NCBI RefSeq assembly: GCF_009765275.1
Contig: NZ_VOPH01000007.1
Span: forward strand, 1 to 64,000
DNA from: Chachezhania sediminis
GTDB taxonomy: Bacteria; Pseudomonadota; Alphaproteobacteria; Rhodobacterales; Rhodobacteraceae
DNA: 64,000 nt
Reading direction: 5' to 3'
Below, one piece after another: positions 28,007 through 36,477 of the stretch. How positions within the stretch are numbered: position 1 is the stretch's first letter; each line of letters opens with the position of its first letter. Below the pieces are notes generated by a model, which did not search any database, was not told where the DNA came from, and saw only the letters and a program-made list of their open reading frames with translations. Made by a program: the position numbers and the translations under genes.

Positions 28007-28150
28007 ATGGTGCCCGATCCGGACAACCAGGTTCCGGGTCCGGACGACATCCATCCCTTCGATCTGAAGGTTCCGCTGGCCGATGTGCTGCTACATCATG
28101 GCTGCGGACTGGCAGAAGACATCTGCCGGGCCGCCGCCCGGCGCACCTGA
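28007..28150 (+). CDS. Possible 47-residue hypothetical protein
   Basis: A short open frame begins with ATG one base after the fused FadB-like gene and would encode a 47-residue, Asp/Pro-rich then Ala/Arg-rich peptide containing HPFDLKVPLADVLLHHGCG. I recognise no family and see no clear ribosome site beyond coupling to the upstream stop. It could be spurious or the relic of a larger gene. Confidence 0.3.
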   Translation: MVPDPDNQVPGPDDIHPFDLKVPLADVLLHHGCGLAEDICRAAARRT

Positions 28151-28182
28151 TCCTGTTTTCGGCGCTGCCCTACTGAAGCTTC

Positions 28183-28208
28183 GTCCCGGCCGTCCGAACG
28201 GCCGGGAC
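28183..28208. terminator. Strong GC-rich hairpin, candidate bidirectional terminator
   Basis: GTCCCGGCCGT and ACGGCCGGGAC form an exact 11-base stem around the loop CCGA. It lies between the end of the plus-strand fadB-like operon and the truncated minus-strand crotonase. There is no T tract, so function is uncertain. Confidence 0.5.
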
Positions 28209-28521
28209 CCGTTGGCAGCGGGCAGTTTCGCATCGCCCGCAGCATCGGGTGGCAATAGGCCTGCAGCATCGTGGTGCCATGCTCGCGCCGTGCTATCTCG
28301 TCGAAAGTGTGGGCATGACGCAGGTCAGCACCGCCACAGAACGCCCGGCCGGCACCGGTCAGCAGAAGCACGCGCGCGCCACAGGCGACGGCATCGTCGA
28401 AGGCGGCTGCCAGCGCGTTCATCGTCAAGGGCGCCAACCCGTTCATGCTGGCCGGCCCGTTCAGCGTGATGGTGTAGATGCCCGCTTCGTCCACGCTCGT
28501 CTCGACTTCGGCATGGTCCAT
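28205..28521 (-). pseudogene. Enoyl-CoA hydratase/isomerase, N-terminal fragment
   Basis: From ATG 28521 about 105 residues match the crotonase N-terminus (ITLNGPASMNGLAPLTMNAL, then LLLTGAGRAFCGGADLR, an oxyanion-hole segment). Similarity stops after RNCPLPT, right at the hairpin 28183-28208; the frame then runs on without homology to about 28096. The second half, with the active site, is missing. It lies 101 bases after the acyl-CoA dehydrogenase stop on the same strand and looks like the deleted remains of a downstream operon gene. Confidence 0.75.
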
Positions 28522-28622
28522 GTGGGGTCCTGCTATCCTGCGGTTTCGGCTGCCGGGCGTCAGTGCCGCGCCCGGGCCGATGCGACGGTCCCCCCGGACG
28601 GGGGCAGGCAGGACCAGAGGCG

Positions 28623-29813
28623 CTACATCCTCTTGGCGACCTCCTCCAGCATGACCTCGGTCGCGCCGCCGCCAATACGCAGGATCCGCGCGTCGCGGGC
28701 CATCCGCTCGATCGGGGTGCCGCGCATGTAGCCGGTGCCGCCATGCAGCTGCAGGCAGCCATGGACGACCTCGTGCAGGATCTCGGGGCCGACCGACTTG
28801 ATCATCGCCGTCTCTCGGCTGACGGGCTGGCCGGCATCCTTGGCGGCGGCGGTCTGATAGGTCAGCGCCCGGATCATCGCGACCTTGGACGCAAGGTCTG
28901 CCAGACGCAGGCGCGTGGCCTGCTGGTCCCACAACGTCTTGCCGAAGGCGCGGCGCGTGCGGACGTAATCCAGCGTCAGCTCGATGGCCTTGGCGCCCTC
29001 GCCCGCGCAGAAGGCGCCGATCATCAGCCGCTCCTGCTCGAACCCGCGCATGATGGCGTGAAAGCCGCGATTTTCCTCGCCCAGCAGGTTGGCATGCGGG
29101 ACGCGCATGTCCTCGAACACCAGCTCTGCCGTGTCGGAACACAGCCAGCCATGCTTTTCCAGCTTCGAGGCCACCTTGAAGCCTGGCGTATCCGTGGGGA
29201 CGATGAACAGGGTGATCCCCCGCGACCCCGTCTCCGGCGCATCGGTGCGCGCGCCAAGGATCACGACGTCGCCGTAGACGGCATTGGTGATGAACATCTT
29301 GGTGCCGTTGATCACCCAGTCGTCCCCGTCCCTGACCGCCTTCGTCCGGATGCCGGCCACGTCGGATCCTGCGCCTGCCTCGGTCACGCCGATGCAGCAA
29401 ACGGTCCGGCCCGCGATCATGTCCGGCAGCCACCGGGCCTTCTGTTCTTCGGTCCCGACCCGGGTGATGTGGCTGGCCGACATGTCGGTATGTACCGTCA
29501 CGGACGAGGTGAAGCCGCCATAGGTCGAGCGCGAAAGCTCTTCCCCGAACACGACCGACGCCAGCGCGCCCATCTGGGTGCCGCCATGGGCCTCTTCGTG
29601 CTGCATGCCCAGAAGGCCCATTTCGCCCAGCTTCAGGAACATCTCGCGCGGGATCTTGCCTTGGGCTTCCCAGGCGTCGGCGACGGGCACGACCTCGCGT
29701 TCGACGAAGCGGCGGACCTGTTCGCGCAGCAGTACAAGGTCTTCGGTCACGGACTCGGGGTCGTTGAGACGGAAGCCGGCGTTCCCCGCGTCGATTGTGG
29801 AATTGATGTTCAT
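28623..29813 (-). CDS. Acyl-CoA dehydrogenase, isovaleryl-CoA-dehydrogenase-like
   Basis: A 396-residue flavoprotein. It has the FAD/substrate motif IGVTEAGAGSDVAGIRT, and the catalytic base is probably E261 in FEQERLM, where isovaleryl-CoA dehydrogenase has its Glu; the usual Glu near the C-terminus is replaced in RIGGGATEV, as in that subgroup. This suggests a branched or bulky acyl substrate. It is divergent from the crotonase at 29921 and shares the motif copy at 29883-29905. Confidence 0.88.
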   Translation of the reverse strand: MNINSTIDAGNAGFRLNDPESVTEDLVLLREQVRRFVEREVVPVADAWEAQGKIPREMFLKLGEMGLLGMQHEEAHGGTQMGALASVVFGEELSRSTYGGFTSSVTVHTDMSASHITRVGTEEQKARWLPDMIAGRTVCCIGVTEAGAGSDVAGIRTKAVRDGDDWVINGTKMFITNAVYGDVVILGARTDAPETGSRGITLFIVPTDTPGFKVASKLEKHGWLCSDTAELVFEDMRVPHANLLGEENRGFHAIMRGFEQERLMIGAFCAGEGAKAIELTLDYVRTRRAFGKTLWDQQATRLRLADLASKVAMIRALTYQTAAAKDAGQPVSRETAMIKSVGPEILHEVVHGCLQLHGGTGYMRGTPIERMARDARILRIGGGATEVMLEEVAKRM

Positions 29814-29882
29814 CGGTTCCTCCCGGGATCATTCCTGATGTCTTCGGGCAGGATTGCACGGGCTTCGGGGGAAGGCTAGATT

Positions 29883-29905
29883 AAACAATCGGACAGCCGG
29901 TTAAT
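29883..29905. promoter_or_regulatory. Regulon motif copy D in a divergent promoter
   Basis: The core CGGACAGCCGGTTAAT shares CGGACAG-CGG with copy C. It lies 16 bases before the crotonase start and 70 bases upstream of the acyl-CoA dehydrogenase. Confidence 0.48.
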
Positions 29906-29920
29906 TATTTGGAGACCGCC

Positions 29921-30685
29921 ATGGCAGGTGTGGAATATGCAGAAGACGGGGGGCTGGTGCGGATCACGCTGAACCGGCCGGATCGGCGGAACGCCCTGAC
30001 GGCAGGGGACTGGCTTGACCTTTGCGCCGCGGCGCGTCGGGCGGCACGCAGCACCGCGCGGGCGGTGCTGTTGCAGGGGGCGGGAGGCGCGTTTTCCGCG
30101 GGCTTCGACATTTCGGAAATCGAGCCCGGCAAGATCGACGCCCTGGATCTGATCGACCGCAGCGTGAACCCTGCGCTGCGGGCGGTTCGCGACATTCCGG
30201 TGCCAACCATCGCTGCGGTCGACGGCGCCTGCGTCGGCGGCGGCCTGGGCATAGCCGCCGCCTGCGACATCGTCATGGCCAGCGAACGCGCCCGGTTTGG
30301 TGCGCCGTACGTGAATATCGGCATCATGGCCGATGCCGGCCTGCATGTCTTCCTGCGGGACGCGATCGGCTATCAACGTGCCGCCTACCTGATCATGTCG
30401 GGCAGGATCCTGTCTGCCGCCGAAGCCCAGGCCATGGGCTTGTGTGCAATGCTCCTGCCCTCCGATGCCTTTGACGCCGAGGTCGAATCGCTGGTGAGTC
30501 GGCTCGCCTCTGGACCGACGCAGGCGATGATCCGGTCGAAGCGGATCCTGCGCACCGCCCCCTCGGCCGAGGTCGGCTTCAACGAAGAAGCGCGCCTTCA
30601 GGACGAAGTTTTCGCCACTGCAGACGCGTCCGAAGGGATCGACGCCTTCATCGCCGGACGTCAGCCGAACTTTCGCGGCCAATGA
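29921..30685 (+). CDS. Crotonase-family protein (isomerase/hydrolase-like active site)
   Basis: A 254-residue crotonase. Oxyanion-hole segments are AFSAGFDISE and ACVGGGLGIAAACD. Both hydratase glutamates are absent (GGGLGI; FGAPYVNIG), while an aspartate occurs in GIMADAGLH at the place of the catalytic Asp of PaaG-type isomerases. So it is unlikely to be a classical enoyl-CoA hydratase. The ATG at 29921 has GGAG 6 bases upstream; a TTG at 29909 overlaps that site. Confidence 0.83.
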   Translation: MAGVEYAEDGGLVRITLNRPDRRNALTAGDWLDLCAAARRAARSTARAVLLQGAGGAFSAGFDISEIEPGKIDALDLIDRSVNPALRAVRDIPVPTIAAVDGACVGGGLGIAAACDIVMASERARFGAPYVNIGIMADAGLHVFLRDAIGYQRAAYLIMSGRILSAAEAQAMGLCAMLLPSDAFDAEVESLVSRLASGPTQAMIRSKRILRTAPSAEVGFNEEARLQDEVFATADASEGIDAFIAGRQPNFRGQ

Positions 30686-30731
30686 CGCCGGACCGCGCCA
30701 CGTCGGGTTTGACAGCGCGCCCTGGGCAAAT

Positions 30732-30756
30732 TAAAAAGATGACTGTCCGGTTTTAG
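30732..30756. promoter_or_regulatory. Regulon motif copy E, upstream of Rieske oxygenase
   Basis: On the minus strand the core reads CTAAAACCGGACAGTCAT, sharing AAAACCGGACAG with copy C. It ends 57 bases before the oxygenase start. Confidence 0.48.
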
Positions 30757-30813
30757 ATTGCGACGGAAACCCGTCCTGCGATCCAGGCCACCGACCCAGC
30801 GAGGGAGCATGTC

Positions 30814-32070
30814 ATGGACGGAAATTTCAAATCGAAGTGGGACGAGCTGATCCAGCCCGGCATGGTCCACGGGTCGCTTTACTATGACGACGCGATCTTC
30901 AAGGAAGAGGTCGAGAAGATCTGGTTCACGACCTGGGTCTATATCGGCCACGAAAGCGAAATCCCGGACAGGAACGACTTCGTCACCAAGTCGATCGGGC
31001 CGATGCCGGTCCTGATGGTCCGCGACAGCAACGGTGAAATCCAGCTGCTGCTGAACCGCTGCCCGCACCGCGGGAACGCGGTCTGCGTGCAGGAGAGGGG
31101 CAACCGGGCGCGGTTCACCTGCCCCTATCATTCCTGGACCTTCTCGAACACGGGCGATCTGATCAACTATGCTTTCCCCGAAGGCTACAAGGGCACCGAC
31201 AAGTCCGGGCTGGGCCTGGGCAAGGTCACCCGCACGGCCAGCTATCGCGGCTTCGTCTTCGGGTCGATGGCCGCCGAGGGCCCGACGCTGGAAGAGCACC
31301 TTGGGGGGGCGAAGCGCTGCATCGACCAGCTGTGCGACAACTCTCCGACCGGCGAGATCGAGATTTCGGCCGGCTTCCTCAAGCACCGGACCCGGGCCAA
31401 CTGGAAGTTCATCCTGGAAAACGAATGCGACGGCTATCACCCGGCCTTCGTGCATTCGTCGATCTTTTCGGTCGCCGACAGCGCGATCGGCGATCTGTAC
31501 GGCAATGATGCCGTCGCAGTGACGCGCAGCTTCGGCAATGGCCATGTCGAGGTCGACCCGCGGCCCGAATTCCGCCGCCGCGACAAGCCGATGAGCTGGT
31601 TCGGCACCTCAGCCGAGAAGCTGCCCGACTATGTTGCCCAGATGAATGCGGCCTATGGCGAGGAACGGGCCCGTCAGATCATGATCGACGGGTCGCCGCA
31701 CACGATGATCTTTCCGAACCTGTTCATCGCGGAAATCCAGATCTTCGTGATTCAGCCGGTATCGGCCAATGAATCGATCCAGCATTCTACCGCGATCCAG
31801 TTCAAGGGCGCGCCGGACATCAACCGCCGCCTGCGCCAGCAGACCATGGGATCGGTCGGTCCCGCCGGGTTCCTTCTGGCGGATGACACCGAGATGTACG
31901 AGCGCAACCAGCGCGGCCTGGAGATCCGGCAACCGGAATATCTCTATCTCAAGCGCGGGGACTTTCGCGAACGGCGGGACGAGGACGGTTTCCTGATCGC
32001 CCATTCCACCGACGACATGCCGTCCCGGGAAATCTGGAAACACTACCGCAAGATGATGGAAGCCAAATGA
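30814..32070 (+). CDS. Rieske aromatic-ring-hydroxylating oxygenase, alpha subunit
   Basis: A 418-residue catalytic subunit. The Rieske [2Fe-2S] ligands are C83-H85 (CPHRG) and C103-H106 (CPYHSW); the mononuclear iron site is marked by D206, H209 and H214 in ECDGYHPAFVH. These enzymes insert dioxygen into aromatic or other ring substrates using electrons from a reductase, often through a ferredoxin. The beta subunit overlaps by 4 bases. The alpha/beta pair resembles the benzoate/cumate type, but no reductase gene is in the window. Substrate unknown. Confidence 0.92.
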   Translation: MDGNFKSKWDELIQPGMVHGSLYYDDAIFKEEVEKIWFTTWVYIGHESEIPDRNDFVTKSIGPMPVLMVRDSNGEIQLLLNRCPHRGNAVCVQERGNRARFTCPYHSWTFSNTGDLINYAFPEGYKGTDKSGLGLGKVTRTASYRGFVFGSMAAEGPTLEEHLGGAKRCIDQLCDNSPTGEIEISAGFLKHRTRANWKFILENECDGYHPAFVHSSIFSVADSAIGDLYGNDAVAVTRSFGNGHVEVDPRPEFRRRDKPMSWFGTSAEKLPDYVAQMNAAYGEERARQIMIDGSPHTMIFPNLFIAEIQIFVIQPVSANESIQHSTAIQFKGAPDINRRLRQQTMGSVGPAGFLLADDTEMYERNQRGLEIRQPEYLYLKRGDFRERRDEDGFLIAHSTDDMPSREIWKHYRKMMEAK

Positions 32071-32624
32071 GCACCGACACCGCCGAAATCGAAGGTCCGG
32101 ACATCCTGAAGGAATGGGTCGGCAAGACCCGCACTTATGAAAAGTCCTTCAATCCCGAGCTGTATCACGAGGTCCAGCAGTTCATTTTTCGCGAGGCGCG
32201 GCTGCAGGATATCCACGACTATGACGCCTGGGAAGATCTGTGGACCGACGATGCGCTGTACTGGGTGCCGGCCAACGGCACGGATACGGATCCTGAACGC
32301 CAGATGTCGCTGATCTATGACAACCGGTCCCGCATCGCGTTGCGGATCCGGCAGCTGAAGACCGGCCGCAGGCATTCACAGACCCCGCCGTCCCAACTGG
32401 CGCGCGTGGTCTCGAATTTCGAGTTCCTGAAGTCCGAGGCCGACGACATCAAGGTGATGTGCAACGCCCAGATCTTCGAGACCAACCTGCGCGGCGACAC
32501 GATGTGGTCCTCGCGCAATGAATACTCGCTGCGGCGCGTCGATGGCGAGCTGAAGATAGCCTACAAGAAGGTCGTCCTGATCAACAACAACAAGGCGATC
32601 TATACGCTGTCGTTCCTCGTCTGA
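32067..32624 (+). CDS. Rieske ring-hydroxylating oxygenase, beta subunit
   Basis: A 185-residue protein of the SnoaL-like/NTF2-fold small-subunit family. It shows the pattern VQQFIFREARLQDIHDYDAW followed by LWTDDALYWVP, then RLRQLKTGR-like and TNLRGD segments. It supports the alpha3-beta3 hexamer and has no metal site. The start ATG overlaps the alpha-subunit stop. Confidence 0.92.
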   Translation: MSTDTAEIEGPDILKEWVGKTRTYEKSFNPELYHEVQQFIFREARLQDIHDYDAWEDLWTDDALYWVPANGTDTDPERQMSLIYDNRSRIALRIRQLKTGRRHSQTPPSQLARVVSNFEFLKSEADDIKVMCNAQIFETNLRGDTMWSSRNEYSLRRVDGELKIAYKKVVLINNNKAIYTLSFLV

Positions 32625-32643
32625 GGACCGGAAGGGGGAAAAC

Positions 32644-33459
32644 GTGTTCCAGGGCGAAGAAATGCTGGTCGGCGAAGGGCCGGTCCTGCTGACCTATGGC
32701 GAAGGGATCGCCAACATCCAGCTGAACAGCCCGTCGACCGGTAACGGTTTCGACGTGGGCCTGATGACCGCGCTGCAGGGTGTCATCATGCAGGTCCACG
32801 GCGATGCCCGGGTCCGGGCGGTGATCCTGTCCGGCAACGGCAAGATCTTCACCGGCGGCGGCAACGTGAAGGATTTCGCGTCCAAGGGCGACGGGCTTCC
32901 GCATTACCTGCGGATGGCCACGGCCTATCTGCAGATCTGCGTTTCGGGTCTGGTGAACCTTGAAGTGCCGGTGATCTCGCGCGTGCACGGCTTTGCCGCG
33001 GGCGGGGCGGGGATGGGGCTTGTCTGTTCGTCCGACATCGTCGTCTGCGGGCACAGCGCGCGCTTCATGGCGGGCGCGACGCGGGTCGGCATGGCGCCCG
33101 ACGGCGGGGCCACGGCAACGCTGTCGAAGATCGTGGGCTTTCGCCGGGCGATGGACCTGGTGCTGACCAACCGGATCGTCGACGCGGAAGAGGCCGAGCG
33201 CATCGGCCTGGTCACGCGGGCGGTTCCGGACGAGGATCTGGATGCCGTCGTCCTGGACTATGCGCGGCTTTTCGCGGCCGGGGCGCCAAGGGCGCAGTCG
33301 GCGGCCAAGCGGCTGATGTGGAACGGTCTAAGCCGCGGGTTCGAAGCTGCGTTGCCGGACGAGGCGCGCGAAACCTCGGCCCTGTCGGGCACGGCCGACA
33401 GCATGGAGGGGCTGGCCGCGGTGATCGAAAAGCGCAAGCCCGTGTTCCGCAACGCATGA
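32644..33459 (+). CDS. Crotonase-family protein (PaaG-like isomerase candidate)
   Basis: A 271-residue crotonase starting with GTG 32644, preceded by GGAAGGGGG. Oxyanion-hole segments are FTGGGNVKDF and GFAAGGAGMGLVCSSD. The hydratase glutamates are missing, and an aspartate in GMAPDGGATATL corresponds to the catalytic Asp of PaaG/enoyl-CoA isomerase. It follows the Rieske genes by 19 bases and overlaps the SDR gene by 4, so oxygenase, isomerase and dehydrogenase are co-expressed. Confidence 0.85.
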   Translation: MFQGEEMLVGEGPVLLTYGEGIANIQLNSPSTGNGFDVGLMTALQGVIMQVHGDARVRAVILSGNGKIFTGGGNVKDFASKGDGLPHYLRMATAYLQICVSGLVNLEVPVISRVHGFAAGGAGMGLVCSSDIVVCGHSARFMAGATRVGMAPDGGATATLSKIVGFRRAMDLVLTNRIVDAEEAERIGLVTRAVPDEDLDAVVLDYARLFAAGAPRAQSAAKRLMWNGLSRGFEAALPDEARETSALSGTADSMEGLAAVIEKRKPVFRNA

Positions 33460-34211
33460 CCGGGCTGGACGACAGGTTGGACGGCCTGCGCGCGGTGGTC
33501 ACCGGCGGTGCGAAGGGTATCGGTGCGGGCATAGTCCGGCGGCTGGCCAGGGAAGGGACGCACGTCCTGATCCTGGATCTGGACGCGAACGCCGCGCAGG
33601 ATCTGGCGGCCGAGTGCGGCCACCTCGTGTCGGTGGCGGCCGTCGATCTGACCGACCTTGGGGCCGTGAACTCGGTGATTGCCGATCATGGCCCCGTCGA
33701 CATCGCGGTGAACAATGCCGGTGTCGACCAGCACGCCTTCTTCACCCGAACCACGCCCGACGACTGGCGCCGGCTTCTGGCGATCAACCTCGAAGCGGTC
33801 TTTGCCGTGACCCATGCCGTGCTGCCCGGCATGCAGGCGGCCGGGTTCGGGCGGATCGTCAACATTGCCTCTGAAGCCGCGCGCCTGGGATCGCGCGGCG
33901 GGGCCGTCTATGCCGCGGCCAAGGGTGGCGTGGTGGCCTTCACCAAGTCCATCTCGATCGAGAACGCCCGCTTCGGGATCACCGCCAATTGCGTCATGCC
34001 GGGCCCGATCGATACGCCCCTGCTACGGTCCGCGGTGGACAAGGGCGGCGAGGGCCTTCTGAAGGCGATGGAGGGCGCAACCCTTCTGGGCCGTCTTGGC
34101 ACGCCAGACGATGTCGCTGCCGCTGTGGCCTTCCTGGCCTCGCGCGAGGCCGGTTATGTCACGGGCGAGGTTCTGGGCGTCTCGGGTGGCATGGGCGTCG
34201 CCGCGGGCTGA
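33456..34211 (+). CDS. Short-chain dehydrogenase/reductase
   Basis: A 251-residue classical SDR: cofactor motif VTGGAKGIGAGI, NNAG in AVNNAGVDQ, and the catalytic Ser and YxxxK in NIASEAARLG and YAAAKGG. The ATG overlaps the crotonase stop (ATGA); the frame is open upstream only as a shadow. It ends the Rieske operon. It may oxidise a ring diol or hydroxyacyl-CoA, but the exact step is not determined. It converges on the alpha/beta hydrolase gene, 17 bases away. Confidence 0.9.
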   Translation: MTGLDDRLDGLRAVVTGGAKGIGAGIVRRLAREGTHVLILDLDANAAQDLAAECGHLVSVAAVDLTDLGAVNSVIADHGPVDIAVNNAGVDQHAFFTRTTPDDWRRLLAINLEAVFAVTHAVLPGMQAAGFGRIVNIASEAARLGSRGGAVYAAAKGGVVAFTKSISIENARFGITANCVMPGPIDTPLLRSAVDKGGEGLLKAMEGATLLGRLGTPDDVAAAVAFLASREAGYVTGEVLGVSGGMGVAAG

Positions 34212-34228
34212 CCCGCGGCACGGCCTGC

Positions 34229-35116
34229 CTATCCCAACCGCCTGCGCAGCCAGGCCCCGATCCCGTCCAGCGAGGCGCGGGCCTCGTCCAGTTCCGGGAA
34301 GACCTGGAAGTGATGGATCATGCCGTCCCAGACCACGACCTCGACGCTGGTCCCTGCGGCCGCGGCCCGGTCCGCCAACAACTCGCTGTCGCCCAGCACG
34401 GTTTCGTGCCCGCCGACATGGACCAGGATCGGCGGAAGCCCGGTCATGTCGCCATCGATGGGCGAGGCGAAGGAATCCGTCGGATCGCCGTCCCGGCCCA
34501 GATAGGTCCGGACCATGGCCGCGACCTTGCCCCGCTGGGTCAGCGGATCCAGCGGGGCCTTCGTGTCGTAACTGTCGGATCGTGCCTGCATGTCCAGCCA
34601 GGGCGACAGGAACACCGCCGCCGCCGGCAGGGGCAGATCCTGGTCGCGCATCCGCAGCATTGCCGCCAGCGCCAGCCCTGCGCCCGCGCTGTCGCCGGCG
34701 ATGGCCATGCGGGACGGTTCGATTCCCTGATCCAATACCCAGCGATAGACGGCCAGCGTATCGTCCAGCGCCGCCGGATACCTGTGCTCGGGCGCAACGC
34801 GATAATCGAAGCCCAGGACCCGTGCGCCTGAACCTTCTGCCAGATCCGCCATAAGCGGTCCGTGCGAGAGGATGGACCCCATCTGATAGCCGCCGCCATG
34901 GCAATAGAAGATCACCGTGTCCCCCGGTTCGGGCGGACCGCCGAACCAGGCCCCGGGAATGCCGCCGGCATCGACCGCCGTCTGTGCAGGCCGCCGCCCG
35001 GCCGAGACGAGCTCGGCGAAGCCTGCGCGCATCTCTTCCAGCGTGGTGCCGCGGCCCCAGTCGCCAATCGTCGCCGCGATGCGGTCACGGACCGCATCCA
35101 TCTGTTCTGTTGTCAT
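34229..35116 (-). CDS. Alpha/beta hydrolase, hormone-sensitive-lipase family
   Basis: A 295-residue esterase. The oxyanion motif is HGGGY (FYCHGGGYQMG), the nucleophile Ser is in AGDSAGAGLAL, and the catalytic His in GMIHHFQVFP. Members hydrolyse short acyl esters; here it could free an acid or lactone product. It lacks a signal peptide and sits 28 bases downstream of the TetR gene at 35145 on the same strand, so the two may be co-transcribed. Confidence 0.87.
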   Translation of the reverse strand: MTTEQMDAVRDRIAATIGDWGRGTTLEEMRAGFAELVSAGRRPAQTAVDAGGIPGAWFGGPPEPGDTVIFYCHGGGYQMGSILSHGPLMADLAEGSGARVLGFDYRVAPEHRYPAALDDTLAVYRWVLDQGIEPSRMAIAGDSAGAGLALAAMLRMRDQDLPLPAAAVFLSPWLDMQARSDSYDTKAPLDPLTQRGKVAAMVRTYLGRDGDPTDSFASPIDGDMTGLPPILVHVGGHETVLGDSELLADRAAAAGTSVEVVVWDGMIHHFQVFPELDEARASLDGIGAWLRRRLG

Positions 35117-35144
35117 GTGGGGAATGTCCTTCTGATCGGCCGGA

Positions 35145-35744
35145 TCAGTGCGGTGCGGACAGGAACCCGTTCAGAAAGACGTCGATCACCTGATCTGCAT
35201 AATCCTCGGCCGAAACCGGGCCCTTGGGATCGAACCACGCGTAGGTATAGTTCAGCGATCCCAGAAGCGACATCGCATAGCTTGTGGCAAAGCGCGGGGT
35301 CATGCGGTGTTCGTGGTCCAGCCGCGAAAGAATGTCCCGGATGAGCGCGACGATCCGGCGTTGCATCGCACCGATTTCCTGCCGCTTCTTTTCTTCCAGC
35401 TGGTTCCAGTCGTTCAGCAAGACGATCTGTTCGGATTGGTTTTCCGAATTCATCCGCATGATCGTCCGGGCGACGGTCCGCAGATGGTCCTTGGGCTCCA
35501 GCCGCTGTTCGCCGACGTCCACGAGCACGGTCAACATGGTCGAGACATGCTCTTCCAGGATCCGCGTCAGGATTTCCTCTTTCGAGGCGAAGTAGTGGTA
35601 AAGCGCCCCGCGCGAGGAATTGCAGGCCTCGGCCAGGTCGACGATGGTGGTCGTCGAAAAGCCCTTGCGCGCAAAAAGTTCGGCTGCCGATTTCAGGATG
35701 CCCTGTCGGATTTCCGGGTAAAGCTTCGACTGCGTGCGGGCCAT
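35145..35744 (-). CDS. TetR/AcrR-family transcriptional regulator
   Basis: A 199-residue regulator with an N-terminal helix-turn-helix (TTIVDLAEACNSSRGALYHY, residues about 32-52, then FASKEEI). The ligand domain resembles the QacR/FadR-like helical bundle seen in regulators of CoA-ester pathways. An inverted repeat at 35838-35857 upstream may be its own operator. It is the third TetR protein of the region and not close to the other two. Confidence 0.9.
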   Translation of the reverse strand: MARTQSKLYPEIRQGILKSAAELFARKGFSTTTIVDLAEACNSSRGALYHYFASKEEILTRILEEHVSTMLTVLVDVGEQRLEPKDHLRTVARTIMRMNSENQSEQIVLLNDWNQLEEKKRQEIGAMQRRIVALIRDILSRLDHEHRMTPRFATSYAMSLLGSLNYTYAWFDPKGPVSAEDYADQVIDVFLNGFLSAPH

Positions 35745-35837
35745 GAATTCTCGAACCGTTCGGACGGATTGCGATAGGGGTATCAGCGTGCCCGCCGATC
35801 ATCAAGCACCCGTCGCGCGATGGCCTGAATGTTATGT

Positions 35838-35857
35838 CGGTTTTCATAGAAAATCCG
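35838..35857. promoter_or_regulatory. Inverted repeat upstream of TetR gene
   Basis: CGGTTTTC-ATA-GAAAATCCG is an imperfect palindrome (one extra A in one arm) lying about 94 bases upstream of the start at 35744. It differs from the regulon motif and may serve autoregulation. Confidence 0.4.
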
Positions 35858-35877
35858 GCCAGATGGTCAAATATTTG

Positions 35878-36276
<399 letters not shown>

Positions 36277-36306
36277 CGTGGTCCTCCTCGCGTCTTCGGT
36301 CATTAC

Positions 36307-36326
36307 ATAAACCGGTTATCCGGTCC
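36307..36326. promoter_or_regulatory. Regulon motif copy F, upstream of the nitronate monooxygenase relic
   Basis: ATAAACCGGTTATCCGGTCC carries the AAACCGG half and a second CCGG. It lies 31 bases before the start of the relic and closely matches the complement of the copy at 17129. Confidence 0.45.
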
Positions 36327-36477
36327 AATAATAATTCAGCCCGGCCACAGGTTTTGCACCCAGGTCGATGAGCCCAGTGGTCTGGACCTGCGGTCCCGCG
36401 ATGGCAGTATCCTGAAGGCCGGGGCGGGGTGCGAATGGCAACGCGCGCGCCTGTCCTGGACGGCAGCTCCTGCGATC

